Assembly (NCBI RefSeq): GCF_003206575.1 | Contig: NZ_PZJO01000006.1 | Span: forward strand, 194,514 to 258,513 | Origin: Salinicola endophyticus | GTDB taxonomy: Bacteria; Pseudomonadota; Gammaproteobacteria; Pseudomonadales; Halomonadaceae | Direction of reading: 5' to 3' | Length of the DNA: 64,000 bases | In this document: in pieces, positions 1 to 9,668 of the stretch | How the letters are laid out: the number at the start of each line of letters is the position of its first letter | How positions within the stretch are numbered: position 1 is the first letter of the stretch | Notes under the pieces: model-generated | Seen by the model: the letters and a program-made list of their open reading frames with translations, nothing else | Told to the model about the DNA's origin: nothing | Databases searched by the model: none | Program-made: the position numbers and the translations under genes

Positions 1-1478
1 AGTCGCTGCGCCACGGGCTGCATCGCATCGCCGGCTCCGCGGGGACCTTCGGCTATCCGGCGCTGGGGCAGGAAGCGCGCGAGATGGAGCTGTGGGTACA
101 GACCGTGCTGGAGACCGCAGTGGCGCCCACGTCGCCGATGCTGACCACGCTGCATGACCGTCTTTCGGGTAGCTACCGGCTGCTCGAGAACAGCGCTACG
201 GCGTCGGTGGCAGAGCCACAGGCGGACTACGAGCTGGTGAGCGGCGAGCGTGCGATTCGGATCGCGATCATGGCCGAGGGCGACACGCATGGGTTACTGC
301 AGTCACTGAGTGGCTTTGGCTACGACTGCCGCTGTCTGACCGAGATCGAGGAGTGGCGTTCGTGGCGGCCCGACGTGGTGATCATCGACACGGCCCATGT
401 CGAGCCCGCCGTATGGCAAGCCAGTGTCGCCGAGGTACCCAGTGCGATGCGGGTACTGCTCAGCGATGACGGGAGCTTCGACGCCCGCCTGCAGGCCGTG
501 CGCGCCGGCGCTCAGGGCTTCTTTACCCACCCCCTCGACGTGCCGGCGCTGGAACGGCGTCTGCGCCATCTGGTCAGCCTGCCGCAACAGGACCCTTACC
601 GGGTGCTGATCGTCGACGACGATGTCGAGCTGGCCGAACATTTCCGCCTGACGCTGAAGGTGGCCGGCATCGAGTCGCGGGTGATCGACCAGCCCAGTGA
701 CGTGCTACGCGGCCTGCGCGAGTTCGTGCCCGATCTGGTGCTGATCGACATCAACATGCCGGGCTGCTCGGGAACGGAACTGGCGCGGTTGATCCGCTTC
801 GACGACGACTGGCTGCGTATCCCGCTGATCTATCTCTCGGCGGAGTCGGATGCCGAGCGCCAGGCCCAGGCGCTGGCCCAGGCCGGTGATGACTTTCTGG
901 TCAAGCCGATCTCAGACGTGGCGCTGACCGCGGCGGTGACTGCGCGCGCCCAGCGCTCGCGGCAGTTGAGCCAGGCACTGGCCCGAGACGGCCTGACCGG
1001 GCTGATCAAGCACCCGGCGATCAAGGAACTGATCGAGATCGAGCAGTCACGCACCCAGCGCAGCGGCGCCGAGGCGTGTGTGGTGATGATCGATATCGAC
1101 CGCTTCAAGTCGATCAACGACACCTACGGCCACGGCACCGGCGACTACGTGATCCGCCTGCTCGCCAACCTGCTGCGCCAGCGCCTGCGTCGGGTCGATC
1201 ATGTCGGCCGTTACGGCGGCGAGGAGTTCGTGGCGGTGCTGCCGGCGTGCTCGCTGGACAACGCGTGTGAGGCGATCGAGCGTATCCGCGAGAGCTTTGC
1301 CCAGATGGAGTGCGTGGCGGGGAAGGCCGTGTTCCATGCCACCTTCAGCGCTGGCGTGGCGAGCACCTTCGACTGGGCGGACGCCGGCGCGCTGCTGGAG
1401 GCTGCCGACCGCGCCATGTACGAAGCCAAGCAGAGCGGGCGCAATCGGGTATGCGTGGCCCGCGACACCAGCGTCTAG
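1..1478 (+). CDS. HPt-REC-REC-GGDEF diguanylate cyclase, 5' end cut by window edge
   Basis: A cytoplasmic signalling enzyme expected to make cyclic di-GMP from two GTP. The frame is open to the left edge (codons start at base 3), so the N-terminus is missing. The first visible residues contain the HPt motif HRIAGSAGTFG. A first receiver-like domain follows; it keeps an aspartate (DVVIIDT) but has THP where the conserved lysine-proline is expected, so it is probably degenerate. The second receiver is intact (VDDD, phosphoacceptor in LVLIDINMPG near visible residue 249, and FLVKP). The C-terminal GGDEF domain has GGEEF at visible residues 405-409, with an RRVD inhibitory I-site five residues before it, so product inhibition is likely. 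The layout resembles PleD with an added HPt module. The input kinase is not visible. The domain calls are firm; the signal is unknown. Confidence 0.9.
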   Translation, partial: SLRHGLHRIAGSAGTFGYPALGQEAREMELWVQTVLETAVAPTSPMLTTLHDRLSGSYRLLENSATASVAEPQADYELVSGERAIRIAIMAEGDTHGLLQSLSGFGYDCRCLTEIEEWRSWRPDVVIIDTAHVEPAVWQASVAEVPSAMRVLLSDDGSFDARLQAVRAGAQGFFTHPLDVPALERRLRHLVSLPQQDPYRVLIVDDDVELAEHFRLTLKVAGIESRVIDQPSDVLRGLREFVPDLVLIDINMPGCSGTELARLIRFDDDWLRIPLIYLSAESDAERQAQALAQAGDDFLVKPISDVALTAAVTARAQRSRQLSQALARDGLTGLIKHPAIKELIEIEQSRTQRSGAEACVVMIDIDRFKSINDTYGHGTGDYVIRLLANLLRQRLRRVDHVGRYGGEEFVAVLPACSLDNACEAIERIRESFAQMECVAGKAVFHATFSAGVASTFDWADAGALLEAADRAMYEAKQSGRNRVCVARDTSV

Positions 1479-1539
1479 GCATATCTGAAAACTAGACATC
1501 TCTGAAAAACAGCACGCGTCGGTGCTGCGAAGCCGATCT

Positions 1540-1569
1540 GCGGCGGCACGCTGAGAAGCGTGCCGCCGC
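1540..1569. terminator. GC-rich hairpin between convergent genes
   Basis: A perfect 12-bp stem (GCGGCGGCACGC and its complement) with a 6-base loop lies between the stop codons of the convergent cyclase gene and der. No T-run follows on either strand, so use as a bidirectional terminator is inferred from position and stem strength. Confidence 0.55.
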
Positions 1570-1582
1570 TAGGTGCTGGGCC

Positions 1583-2986
1583 TCAGCGGCGGTTCTTGCG
1601 CGCTTCCTTGGTCCGACTGAGCTGACGCGCGCGTGCCTTTTCACGGTCGCTGGCGTCGCTGTTCTTGTCGTAGGGGTTGTCGCCGGAGCGGAACTCGAAG
1701 CGGATCGGCGTACCGCGCACCTTGAGCACCTTGCGGAAGGTGTTGGTGAGATAGCGCTTGTAGGCTTCCGGGAGCGCCGATGTCTGGTTGCCGTGGACGA
1801 CGATGATCGGCGGGTTGCTGCCCCCCTGGTGGGCCATGCGCAGCTTGATCCGGCGGCCGTTGATCAGTGGCGGCTGATGCTCGCTGACCGCGTCCTGCAG
1901 AATGGTGGTCAGACGGTTGGTCGACCAGTGGCTGTTGGCGCTGGCGAAGGCCTTGTCGACCGACTTGTAGAGATCGCCCACCCCGGTACCGTGCAGCGCC
2001 GAGATGAAGTGCAGATCGGCGTAGTCGGCGAAACCGAGGCGGCGCTTGATATCCGAGCGCATCTTCTCGCGCGCCTCCTGCTCCAGCCCGTCCCACTTGT
2101 TCACCGCCAGCACCAGCGCCCGGCCGCTCGACAGCACGTAGTCGAGCAGGTGCAGATCCTGTTCCACCAGGCCGCTGCGGGCGTCGAGCACCATGATCGC
2201 GACATGGCACTCCTTGATCGCTTCGAGCGTCTTGACGATCGAGAACTTCTCGGCGGTGAGGGTGACGTTCTTGCGCCGCCGGATACCCGCGGTATCGACC
2301 AGCACGTAGGGCTTGCCGCGGCGCTCGAAGGGGATCTCGATGGCATCGCGGGTGGTACCGGCCTCGTCGAACACCACCACCCGATCTTCGCCCAGCATGC
2401 GGTTGACCAGGGTCGACTTGCCCACGTTGGGGCGGCCGATCACGCCGATGTGCACGCCGGGGTGGCCGCCCTGGGGGCCAGCCAGCGGGTCACGCGCGGG
2501 GAACGGCTCGAGCACTTCGTCGATCAGCGTGGTGACGTTGCGCCCGTGGGAGGCGGCGATCGGCCGCGGATCGCCAAGACCCAGCCCCCAGAAGTCGGCC
2601 ATGCCGATCTGTTCGTCGATGCCGTCGGTCTTGTTGACCACCAGCCAGGTCTTCTTCTGATTCACCCGCAGGTGATTGGCGATCGCCTGATCCGCCGGCA
2701 TCAGCCCGGCGCGGGCATCGACCAGAAACAGCACGATATCGGCTTCGTCGATGGCGGTGAGCGACTGCTCCGCCATGGCGGCATCGATGCCTTGCTCGTC
2801 GCCACTGATACCACCGGTATCGATGACGGTGTAGGCCTTGTCGCCGAGCTGGCCGTTACCGTACTTGCGGTCGCGGGTGAGGCCGGGGAAATCGGCGACC
2901 AGCGCGTCGCGCGAGCGCGTCAGGCGATTGAACAGCGTCGACTTGCCGACATTGGGGCGGCCAACCAGGGCGATAACGGGGGTCAT
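1583..2986 (-). CDS. der: ribosome-associated GTPase Der (EngA)
   Basis: Double-domain GTPase needed for maturation of the 50S ribosomal subunit. Two G domains in tandem each carry a P-loop (GRPNVGKS at residues 9-16, and again near residue 190), and both keep NKxD motifs (NKTDG and NKWDG). A C-terminal KH-like domain ends in a basic tail rich in R and K. The length of about 467 residues is a little short for the family but normal. The chosen start is the ATG giving [11 protein letters not shown]; an in-frame TTG four codons upstream is possible but less likely. It is the last gene of the minus-strand block after bamB, the usual gammaproteobacterial order. Confidence 0.96.
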   Translation of the reverse strand: MTPVIALVGRPNVGKSTLFNRLTRSRDALVADFPGLTRDRKYGNGQLGDKAYTVIDTGGISGDEQGIDAAMAEQSLTAIDEADIVLFLVDARAGLMPADQAIANHLRVNQKKTWLVVNKTDGIDEQIGMADFWGLGLGDPRPIAASHGRNVTTLIDEVLEPFPARDPLAGPQGGHPGVHIGVIGRPNVGKSTLVNRMLGEDRVVVFDEAGTTRDAIEIPFERRGKPYVLVDTAGIRRRKNVTLTAEKFSIVKTLEAIKECHVAIMVLDARSGLVEQDLHLLDYVLSSGRALVLAVNKWDGLEQEAREKMRSDIKRRLGFADYADLHFISALHGTGVGDLYKSVDKAFASANSHWSTNRLTTILQDAVSEHQPPLINGRRIKLRMAHQGGSNPPIIVVHGNQTSALPEAYKRYLTNTFRKVLKVRGTPIRFEFRSGDNPYDKNSDASDREKARARQLSRTKEARKNRR

Positions 2987-3171
2987 GGCGATTCGCAAAC
3001 GAGCAGCGGAAGAATGGCGCCGGCGCGGGATAGGCGTACGGCGACGTCAGGGTTGGGCGAGGGCAAAGATGCACTTCGACTCGCGTTCTGGCGCGATTCT
3101 AGCATAGACCGCCGCCCGGCACAGACCGCGATCCTGCGTCGCGGCGCCGGACGTCACGCCGAGCCCCAGAC

Positions 3172-3203
3172 GACGACGGCCCCGTTTGAGCGGGGCCGTC
3201 GTC
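3172..3203 (-). terminator. Hairpin between bamB and der
   Basis: A 12-bp perfect stem (GACGACGGCCCC and its complement), extendable to 13 bp, with a 6-base loop. It lies about 20 bases after the bamB stop codon and about 185 bases before der. No T-tract follows, so it may be a weak terminator or an RNA-stabilising hairpin that separates der expression from the upstream block. Confidence 0.5.
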
Positions 3204-3222
3204 AGGACGCAGAGCGCGCGTC

Positions 3223-4383
3223 TCAGGGTTTGACGGTCTTGAGGTCGTAGGCGACCAGGCGGCCGTCGTTGGCATAGACGTAGAGACGCTTGTCGCCGGT
3301 CAGCAGGGGCAGGGTGAGGCCGCTGCCGCTGACGTGGACACGCCCGCTCATCTCGCCGGTGGTGGCGTCGAGCAGATGCACGTAGCCCTGATAGTCGCCC
3401 ACCGCGATATTGCCGTCGACGAAGGCCGGCGAGGTCAGCCAGCGCCCTTCGAGGGTGTCGGCGTCCCACATCACCCGGCCGGAGTCGGCCTCGATGGCGA
3501 GCACGTGGCTGGCGGCATTGACCGTGAACAGGTAGTTGCCCACCACCAGCGGGGTCAGATAGCTCGACTCCTTGCGCTCCCACAGCACCTTGCCGGAGGT
3601 CGCTTCGAGCGCCACCAGGCGGCCGTTGTAGCTGGTCACGAACAGACGCCCGTCGCGGGTCAGCACCGGCTGGCCGTCGAGATCGACCAGCTGGTCGACT
3701 TCGGTACGGCCCTGGGGCACGGCCACGCGCATGTCCCACAGCGGCTGGCCGCTACGGTTGTCCAGGGTGACCAGACGGCCATTGGCGAAGCCGGCGAAGG
3801 TGACCGGGTCGATGGTCCGCGGCGTGCCGGTGCCGCGCAGGGTCAACGCCGGCATCGAGCTGGAGTAGACCCACTTCTCCTGGCCATCGGCGCGGTCGAG
3901 CGCGGTCACTGCGCCGTCGACGCTCTGCGCGATCACCAGCTGGCTGTTGACCTGGGGCGGCGCCAGCACTTCGCTGGAGACCCGTGAACGCCAGGCGATG
4001 CTGCCGTCGGTGCGATCCACCGCCAGGACTTCGCCGTTGCGGGTGCCCAGATAGAGGCGGCCCGGATCGGCGCCGATACCGCTGGAGATCGGCGTGCCGA
4101 GCTCCACTTCCCATTGGGTATCACCGCTGTCGGTGTCGATCGCGCGCAGGTCGCCGGTCTGGTCGACGGCGTAGATGGTGCCGCCATCGACCAGCGGGGT
4201 CAGCGGGTACTGGGCGCGGCCCAGACCTTCGCCGATGTCCTGGCTCCAGCGTTCGTCGAGTTCGACGGTGGCGGGGAAGTCCTTGAGCTCCTTGGGCGGA
4301 TACTGGGGTTCGACGCCACCGGCGCAGCCGGCCAGCAACGTCGCGGTCAGCCCCAGGGGCAGGAGTAGGCGGGTCAATTTCAT
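3223..4383 (-). CDS. bamB: outer membrane assembly lipoprotein BamB
   Basis: Lipoprotein of the BAM complex, which folds beta-barrel proteins into the outer membrane. The N-terminus is a type II signal peptide with lipobox LLAG followed by Cys (about residue 20), predicting a lipid anchor on the periplasmic side of the outer membrane. The rest is a PQQ-like eight-blade beta-propeller; repeated segments such as LYLGTRNGEVLAVD and LFVTSYNGRLVALE are visible. Length 386 residues matches the family. The start codon overlaps the yfgM stop in an ATGA, so the two are translationally coupled. Confidence 0.95.
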   Translation of the reverse strand: MKLTRLLLPLGLTATLLAGCAGGVEPQYPPKELKDFPATVELDERWSQDIGEGLGRAQYPLTPLVDGGTIYAVDQTGDLRAIDTDSGDTQWEVELGTPISSGIGADPGRLYLGTRNGEVLAVDRTDGSIAWRSRVSSEVLAPPQVNSQLVIAQSVDGAVTALDRADGQEKWVYSSSMPALTLRGTGTPRTIDPVTFAGFANGRLVTLDNRSGQPLWDMRVAVPQGRTEVDQLVDLDGQPVLTRDGRLFVTSYNGRLVALEATSGKVLWERKESSYLTPLVVGNYLFTVNAASHVLAIEADSGRVMWDADTLEGRWLTSPAFVDGNIAVGDYQGYVHLLDATTGEMSGRVHVSGSGLTLPLLTGDKRLYVYANDGRLVAYDLKTVKP

Positions 4384-5039
4384 GGGGTAGCGTCCTCTGC
4401 ACCGAGATCGTCGAGCTTGAGCTGAAGGCCGTAGAGCGTCTGGTCTGTCTGTTGTGCCAGGTTCTGTGCCTGCTGATAGGCCTGGCGGGCGTCGTCATCG
4501 CGGTCGAGGGCGACGAAGGCGTCACCGCGCACCGCCTGGCGCTGTGCCTCGAGCGCTTCGGGGAAGCTGCCGTCGAGGGTATCGAGCGCGCCTTTGGCGT
4601 CCTTGGCGGCGATCTGCAGGCGTGCCAGCTCGAGCGTCGCCAGCCCCTGCATGTAGGGGCGGTCGCTGTCGGCGATCACCGGTTCGAGCGCCTTGCGGGC
4701 ACGGGCGTCGTCGTCGGCGCCCACCGCCAGCTTGGCCTCGATCAGGCCGGCGAGGTCGGCGTAGAGCGTGCCGCCGTGGTCGCTTTCGAGCTTGTCGGCC
4801 AGTTCGAAGGCCTGCGCGCGCGCCTTGTCATCGAGGCTATCGCTGGCGGCGATGGCGATGAGCTGCTGATAGGTCACCGAGGCCTCGGCGGACTGGTTCT
4901 CCTGATGGCGCTGCCAGGCGTGCCAGCCCAGCACCAGCGCCACGGCGACGACGATGCCGACCAGCAGCGCGGTGCCGTTGGACTTCCACCACTCCTTGAT
5001 CGCATCCAGCTGTTCTTCTTCGCTTCTCAGCTCCGCCAC
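4380..5039 (-). CDS. yfgM: YfgM-like Sec translocon-associated TPR protein
   Basis: Inner-membrane protein with a short cytoplasmic N-terminus, one membrane segment (about residues 23-41, ALLVGIVVAVALVLGW) and a periplasmic TPR-like helical domain rich in alanine. In E. coli, YfgM works as an ancillary SecYEG subunit with PpiD and helps periplasmic chaperone traffic. Length 219 residues is typical. The start is GTG, with GGAG about 10 bases upstream. The gene sits between hisS and bamB, as in other gammaproteobacteria, and overlaps bamB by four bases. Confidence 0.9.
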   Translation of the reverse strand: MAELRSEEEQLDAIKEWWKSNGTALLVGIVVAVALVLGWHAWQRHQENQSAEASVTYQQLIAIAASDSLDDKARAQAFELADKLESDHGGTLYADLAGLIEAKLAVGADDDARARKALEPVIADSDRPYMQGLATLELARLQIAAKDAKGALDTLDGSFPEALEAQRQAVRGDAFVALDRDDDARQAYQQAQNLAQQTDQTLYGLQLKLDDLGAEDATP

Positions 5040-5163
5040 GGGCGGTCTCCTTACACTGTGTGACTCGGCGCCCGCTCAATCAGGCGCGCTATCGATGACG
5101 TCTACCGTCGCGCAGATGCGGTCTCCGGCGCCGCGTTAGGGCGGCCGGAGACGGCGGCTGGCG

Positions 5164-6453
5164 TCACGACTCGCCGACGATCCGTTCGGCGAGCCAGGCG
5201 ATGGCCGCGTCCTGATCCAGGGTCTGCTGCTCGCCGTCGTCGCGCAGCGGCTTGAGGGTGAGGCGGCCGTTGGCGATCTCGTCCTCGCCCAGGATCAGCG
5301 CGACCCGCGCGCCGCTGCGGTCGGCACGTCGAATCTGACTCTTGAAGCTGCCGCCGCCGCAGTGTACCTGAAGGCGCAGCGCCGGCAGAGCGTCGCGCAG
5401 ACGTTCGCCCAGCAGCAGGGCCTGGCGCTCGGCGCCGTCACCCATCGCCAGCAGGTAGGCGTCGACGCCGCCCTTGGCCTCATCGGGAATCAGCCCGAGG
5501 GTCTCCAGCAGCAGCATCAGCCGTTCGAGACCGATGGCGAAGCCCACCGCGGGCACTGCCTTGCCGCCGAGCTGCTCGACCAGACCGTCGTAGCGGCCGC
5601 CGCCGCACACCGTACCCTGACTGCCGAGGGCCGTGGTAGTCCACTCGAACACGGTGCGCGAGTAGTAGTCGAGCCCGCGCACCAGGCGCGGGTTGAGCCG
5701 GTAGCCGATGCCGGCGTCATCCAGGGTCGCCTTGAGCTGCTCGAAGTGCTCGCGCGACTCGTCGTCGAGGTGGTCGAAGAGCTGCGGGGCGCCGGCGAGC
5801 ATCTCGGCCATGTCCGGGTTCTTGGAGTCGAGGATGCGCAACGGGTTGCTGGTCAGGCGCCGCCGAGAATCCTCGTCGAGTACCTCGCGGTGGGCCTCGA
5901 AGTAGGCCACCAGCGCTTCACGATAGCGCACCCGGGCCTCGGGCGAGCCCAGCGAGTTGAGTTCCAGGGTGACGTGCTCGGACATGCCCAACTGGCGCCA
6001 CAGGCGCGCCGAGAGCAGGATGATCTCGGCATCGATATCCGGCCCGGTCATGCCGTAGGCTTCGATACCGATCTGGTGGAACTGGCGATAGCGCCCCTTC
6101 TGCGGCCGCTCGTAGCGGAACATCGGGCCCATGTACCAGAGCCGTTGGGTCTGGTTGTGCAAAAGGCCGTGCTCCATCGCCGCCCGCACCACCGCCGCGG
6201 TGTTCTCCGGGCGCAGGGTCAGGCTCTCGCCGTTGCGGTCGTCGAAGGTGTACATCTCCTTCTCGACCACGTCGGTGGCTTCGCCGATCGAACGCGCGAA
6301 CAGACCGGTCTGCTCGACGATCGGGGTGCGGATCTCGCGGTAGTCGTAACGCTCCACCAGCGCGCGCAACTGGCGCTCCAGGTATTGCCACGCGGGCGAC
6401 TGATCCGGCAGAAGATCGTTCATGCCGCGGATGGCTTGTATCTTGTTGCTCAA
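5164..6453 (-). CDS. hisS: histidyl-tRNA synthetase
   Basis: Class II aminoacyl-tRNA synthetase that charges tRNA-His. Motif 2 is seen around [17 protein letters not shown], and the histidine-specific signature [15 protein letters not shown] is present at about residues 258-272, followed by the anticodon-binding domain. Length 429 residues is normal. The start appears to be TTG, with a GGAG ribosome binding site about 8 bases upstream; no better ATG exists before the conserved [13 protein letters not shown] non-ATG start for hisS suggests modest translation efficiency. Confidence 0.96.
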   Translation of the reverse strand: MSNKIQAIRGMNDLLPDQSPAWQYLERQLRALVERYDYREIRTPIVEQTGLFARSIGEATDVVEKEMYTFDDRNGESLTLRPENTAAVVRAAMEHGLLHNQTQRLWYMGPMFRYERPQKGRYRQFHQIGIEAYGMTGPDIDAEIILLSARLWRQLGMSEHVTLELNSLGSPEARVRYREALVAYFEAHREVLDEDSRRRLTSNPLRILDSKNPDMAEMLAGAPQLFDHLDDESREHFEQLKATLDDAGIGYRLNPRLVRGLDYYSRTVFEWTTTALGSQGTVCGGGRYDGLVEQLGGKAVPAVGFAIGLERLMLLLETLGLIPDEAKGGVDAYLLAMGDGAERQALLLGERLRDALPALRLQVHCGGGSFKSQIRRADRSGARVALILGEDEIANGRLTLKPLRDDGEQQTLDQDAAIAWLAERIVGES

Positions 6454-6529
6454 CTGACACTCCTGCCTAAAGCAAAGCGCCGCGGACTCCCGGCCCGCCG
6501 GCGCTGGATGGTTCTTCGAGGGAAAGGGT

Positions 6530-7645
6530 TCAGGCCCCGCGGGCGATCACTGCCTCGTCGCGCGCTTCCTTCTCCTTGGCCTTGGCCCGGATCAGCGCTT
6601 CGAGATCGTCGACCAGATGGTCGTTGCGCAGCTTGCTCGCCGGCTTGCCGTCGATATAGACCAGGTTGGCGGGGCTGCCGCCGGTGAGCCCGATATCGCT
6701 CTCCTTGGCCTCGCCCGGGCCGTTGACCACGCAGCCGATCACCGAGACGTCGAGCGGTGTCATGATGTCGTCGAGGCGCTCCTCGAGGGCATTCATGGTG
6801 CCGATCACGTCGAAGTTCTGGCGCGAGCAGCTGGGGCAGGCGATGAAGTTGATGCCCTTCGAGCGCAGTCGCAGGCTCTTGAGCATGTCGTAGCCCACCT
6901 TGATCTCTTCCACCGGGTCGGCGGCCAGCGAGACCCGGATGGTGTCACCGATGCCATCCATCAGCAGCATGCCCAGGCCGATCGAGGACTTGACCGTGCC
7001 CGAGCGCAGACCCCCGGCCTCGGTGATACCGAGATGCAGCGGCTGTTCGATCTGGGTCGCCAGCTGGCGATAGGCGGCGACCGCCATGAACACGTCGCTG
7101 GCCTTGACGCTGACCTTGAAGTCGGGGAAGTCGAGGCGATCGAGGTGATCGATATGGCGCATGGCGGATTCGACCAGCGCTTCCGGCGTCGGTTCGCCGT
7201 ACTTCTTCTGCAGATCCTTCTCCAGCGAGCCGGCGTTGACCCCGATACGGATCGGGATGCCGTGGTGGCGCGCGGCGTCGACCACCGCACGCACCCGCTC
7301 CTCGCGGCCGATATTGCCGGGGTTGATGCGCAGGCAGTCGACACCCAGCTCGGCCACGCGCAGGGCGATCTTGTAGTCGAAGTGGATATCGGCGACCAGC
7401 GGCACGCTGACCCGACGCTTGATCTTGCCGAACGCTTCGGCGGCGTCCATGTCCGGCACCGAGACGCGCACGATATCGGCGCCGGCCACCTGCAGGCGCT
7501 CGATCTGCGCGACCGTGGCATCGACATCGAGGGTGTCGGTGTTGGTCATGCTCTGCACGGAGATGGGCGCACCGCCGCCGACGGGGACGTTGCCGACATG
7601 GATCTGGCGCGAGAGTCGGCGGGTGATCGGAGAGTGCATGTGCAT
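6530..7645 (-). CDS. ispG: 4-hydroxy-3-methylbut-2-en-1-yl diphosphate synthase IspG
   Basis: Iron-sulfur enzyme of the MEP isoprenoid pathway that converts methylerythritol cyclodiphosphate to HMBPP with electrons from flavodoxin. It has an N-terminal TIM-barrel ([20 protein letters not shown]) and a C-terminal domain carrying the 4Fe-4S ligands: CPSC at 270-273 and Cys305 in GCVVNGPGE. Length 371 residues matches E. coli GcpE. It lies between rodZ and hisS in the conserved order. The start at MHMHS has a GAGAAG site just upstream. The enzyme depends on Fe-S cluster supply, relevant to the reduced isc locus in this same gene block. Confidence 0.97.
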   Translation of the reverse strand: MHMHSPITRRLSRQIHVGNVPVGGGAPISVQSMTNTDTLDVDATVAQIERLQVAGADIVRVSVPDMDAAEAFGKIKRRVSVPLVADIHFDYKIALRVAELGVDCLRINPGNIGREERVRAVVDAARHHGIPIRIGVNAGSLEKDLQKKYGEPTPEALVESAMRHIDHLDRLDFPDFKVSVKASDVFMAVAAYRQLATQIEQPLHLGITEAGGLRSGTVKSSIGLGMLLMDGIGDTIRVSLAADPVEEIKVGYDMLKSLRLRSKGINFIACPSCSRQNFDVIGTMNALEERLDDIMTPLDVSVIGCVVNGPGEAKESDIGLTGGSPANLVYIDGKPASKLRNDHLVDDLEALIRAKAKEKEARDEAVIARGA

Positions 7646-7653
7646 GGTGCTTC

Positions 7654-8733
7654 TCAGTCTCCCAGCGTGAAGCGGGCGACGTTGTTGCCGCCGGTGTATT
7701 GGCCAAGGTCGACCGTCTGGCCGCGGTAGCGCAGCGAGACACCGCTGGCGTTGCCGATGGTCAGACGGAAGGGCGGTTTGCCGCGGGCAGTCGCCTGACT
7801 GCCGGCGGACTGCAGACCGCTGAAGATGCGCTTGTCGGTGGCGTCGTAGATTTCGGTCCAGGACTGCTGCTTGAAGGTCAGCGCGAGCGTGTTGACGTCG
7901 GCGCTGGGTCCGCTCTGGGTGCTCTCGGCGGTGTCGCTACCCCCGCTGCTGCTGACCTGGGTCGCGGCGCCTTGGTCGGCACTGCCTGGAGTGCCAGAGC
8001 CTTGAGCGGCAGTGCCTTGAGTTCCCGTGCCCTGGGCGCTGGCGGCGACGGACTGGGCTTCGCGCTCGTCCGCCGGCGGCGGCGTGCTGTCGCTGGTCGG
8101 TGCAGCGCTGCCGCCTGCGCTCGCCACGCTGGGTGCGGTGCCGTCAGCGGCCGGGGTGTCGGTCGGGGTCGGCACCGGCGGCAGCGCGGTATCGCTGTTG
8201 GGCGTGAGCTGGCTGCTGGTGTCGGCGGCCGGTGCCGCGTCGCGCTTGCCGTCGAGGGAGTCGACCGCGATCGGGGCGTCGTCGCTGCCGCCACCGAACA
8301 GGTCGTTGCCCTCGCGGCTCTGCCACCACAGCAGGGTGAGGCCGATCAGTCCGACGATCACCAGCAGGGTAAACAGCCGGAACACCCAGGCGCCGACGCG
8401 GGAGGGCGGCCGCGAGGTGTTCACCGGCGAGACCTTGCGCTCGACATCGGACTGGCCATGGGTGGCGTTGTAGGCGCTCACCACCTGGCTTTCGTTCATG
8501 CCCAGCAGACGCGCGTAGGCGCGCACATAGCCGCGGCGGTAGGCGGCGATGGGCACCTGCTCGAAGTTGTCCTGCTCGAGCCCTTCGACCACGCTGGGGC
8601 GCAGGTTGAGCTGCAGCGCCACTTCGTCGAGGTTGAGTCCCTGGCGCTCACGTTCCGCACGCAGCATCCTGCCGGCGGACTCTGATGGGAAGCTGCGTTC
8701 GCTCTCTTGCTGCTGTTCGTCGATTGCGCTCAT
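7654..8733 (-). CDS. rodZ: RodZ-like cytoskeletal membrane protein
   Basis: Bitopic membrane protein that links MreB to the cell-wall elongation machinery. An N-terminal helix-turn-helix (about residues 20-80, [20 protein letters not shown]) precedes a basic stretch, one membrane segment near residues 113-136 ([17 protein letters not shown]) and a long Ser/Thr/Gly/Ala-rich periplasmic linker. A C-terminal DUF4115 beta domain ends the protein. The linker includes five pentapeptide units encoded by a 15-bp DNA repeat (7960-8034). Position between pilW and ispG is conserved in gammaproteobacteria. Confidence 0.92.
   Translation of the reverse strand: MSAIDEQQQESERSFPSESAGRMLRAERERQGLNLDEVALQLNLRPSVVEGLEQDNFEQVPIAAYRRGYVRAYARLLGMNESQVVSAYNATHGQSDVERKVSPVNTSRPPSRVGAWVFRLFTLLVIVGLIGLTLLWWQSREGNDLFGGGSDDAPIAVDSLDGKRDAAPAADTSSQLTPNSDTALPPVPTPTDTPAADGTAPSVASAGGSAAPTSDSTPPPADEREAQSVAASAQGTGTQGTAAQGSGTPGSADQGAATQVSSSGGSDTAESTQSGPSADVNTLALTFKQQSWTEIYDATDKRIFSGLQSAGSQATARGKPPFRLTIGNASGVSLRYRGQTVDLGQYTGGNNVARFTLGD
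7960..8034 (-). repeat. 15-bp tandem repeat inside rodZ linker, five units
   Basis: Five consecutive 15-base units encode the pentapeptides [20 protein letters not shown] and QGAAT. On the plus strand the units share the ending GCC-TTG or close variants. The unit length keeps the reading frame, so copy number could change the periplasmic linker length without breaking the gene. Confidence 0.75.
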
Positions 8734-8770
8734 GCGCGAAAATCCTTTTGCATTCTAGGGTCCATGCGCC

Positions 8771-9508
8771 TCAGGAACCGCCGAGCTGTTGACGGTAGAA
8801 GGCCGCCCGCGTCGAATCGCCCTGGGCGCTGGCGATGTCGCTCGCCAGGCGCAGGCTCTCGGTGCTGGTGCCGGCCACGGTGAAGTAACGCTGCAAGCGT
8901 TCCCAGGCGCGTTCGTTATTACCCTGCGTATGATCGATGCGTGCCAGGGCGAGCAGGCTCCGCGCGTTGCGCGGATCGATGTCCAGCGCGCGGCGATAGC
9001 TCGCCTGCGCCGCCTGGATGTCGCCTGTCTTGCCCTGACACTGGCCCAGATTCGCGAACAGCTGGGCGCGTTTGGTATAGGTGATGTCCTGGCTCGCCAG
9101 CGCCAGTTGCTGGCATGCCTGTGCGTAACTTTCGCGCTGATAGAGCAGTGCGGCGTAGTTGTTGCGGATACGGGTGGCATCGGGAGCCGCCGCCAGCGCG
9201 CGCTCGAAGAAGCGCGCAGCGAGGTCGAGTTCACGCTGGCGCTGATAGAGCAGTGCCAGGCCCTCCAGCGCATCGGCGTCACGCGCATCGAGCTTCAGCG
9301 CGTGTTCCAGCGCCTGCTGGGCGCGCGGCAGATTGTTCTCGGCCAGATACGCCTTGCCCAGACGGGTGTAGGCGGCGGCCGCATCGCTCTTGCTCTCGGC
9401 CCGGGGCGCGTTGGAGGCCACCGGGGTGGCGCAGCCGTTCATCAGGCACGCCAGGCCCACGGCGATAGCGACAGCGCGTACCGGTGGTGGACAGAATTGG
9501 CGGCTCAT
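8771..9508 (-). CDS. pilW: type IV pilus biogenesis lipoprotein PilW/PilF (TPR)
   Basis: Predicted outer-membrane lipoprotein pilotin that supports assembly of the PilQ secretin. The chosen ATG (MSRQFC) has GGGAGAG about 8 bases upstream. It is followed by a signal peptide ending in LMNG-Cys (lipobox, about residue 24). The mature part is built of TPR repeats (AYTRLGKAYLAENNLPRAQQ; NYAALLYQRESYAQAC). A longer frame to 9607 has no signal peptide at its start and is disfavoured. Length 245 residues and position between rlmN and rodZ fit PilF of pseudomonads. Confidence 0.88.
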   Translation of the reverse strand: MSRQFCPPPVRAVAIAVGLACLMNGCATPVASNAPRAESKSDAAAAYTRLGKAYLAENNLPRAQQALEHALKLDARDADALEGLALLYQRQRELDLAARFFERALAAAPDATRIRNNYAALLYQRESYAQACQQLALASQDITYTKRAQLFANLGQCQGKTGDIQAAQASYRRALDIDPRNARSLLALARIDHTQGNNERAWERLQRYFTVAGTSTESLRLASDIASAQGDSTRAAFYRQQLGGS

Positions 9509-9668
9509 TGACGGCTCTCCCGCGGTTCGGACACACGTCGCGTGCTGGCCTTTGTTCCGAACGGCTGAAAACAAAGCGGTTTTGGGGCCCCCATCAAAGC
9601 GCCGCACCGGATCGAAGTCAAGGCGGCGAGGGTGCGATCGGCACCGGATGGGGCGCAGCGCAACCGGT

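Noticed and set aside
1793-3250. Long plus-strand open frame opposite der
   Set aside because: It mirrors der codon by codon in GC-rich DNA and has no recognisable domain; der on the other strand is certain.
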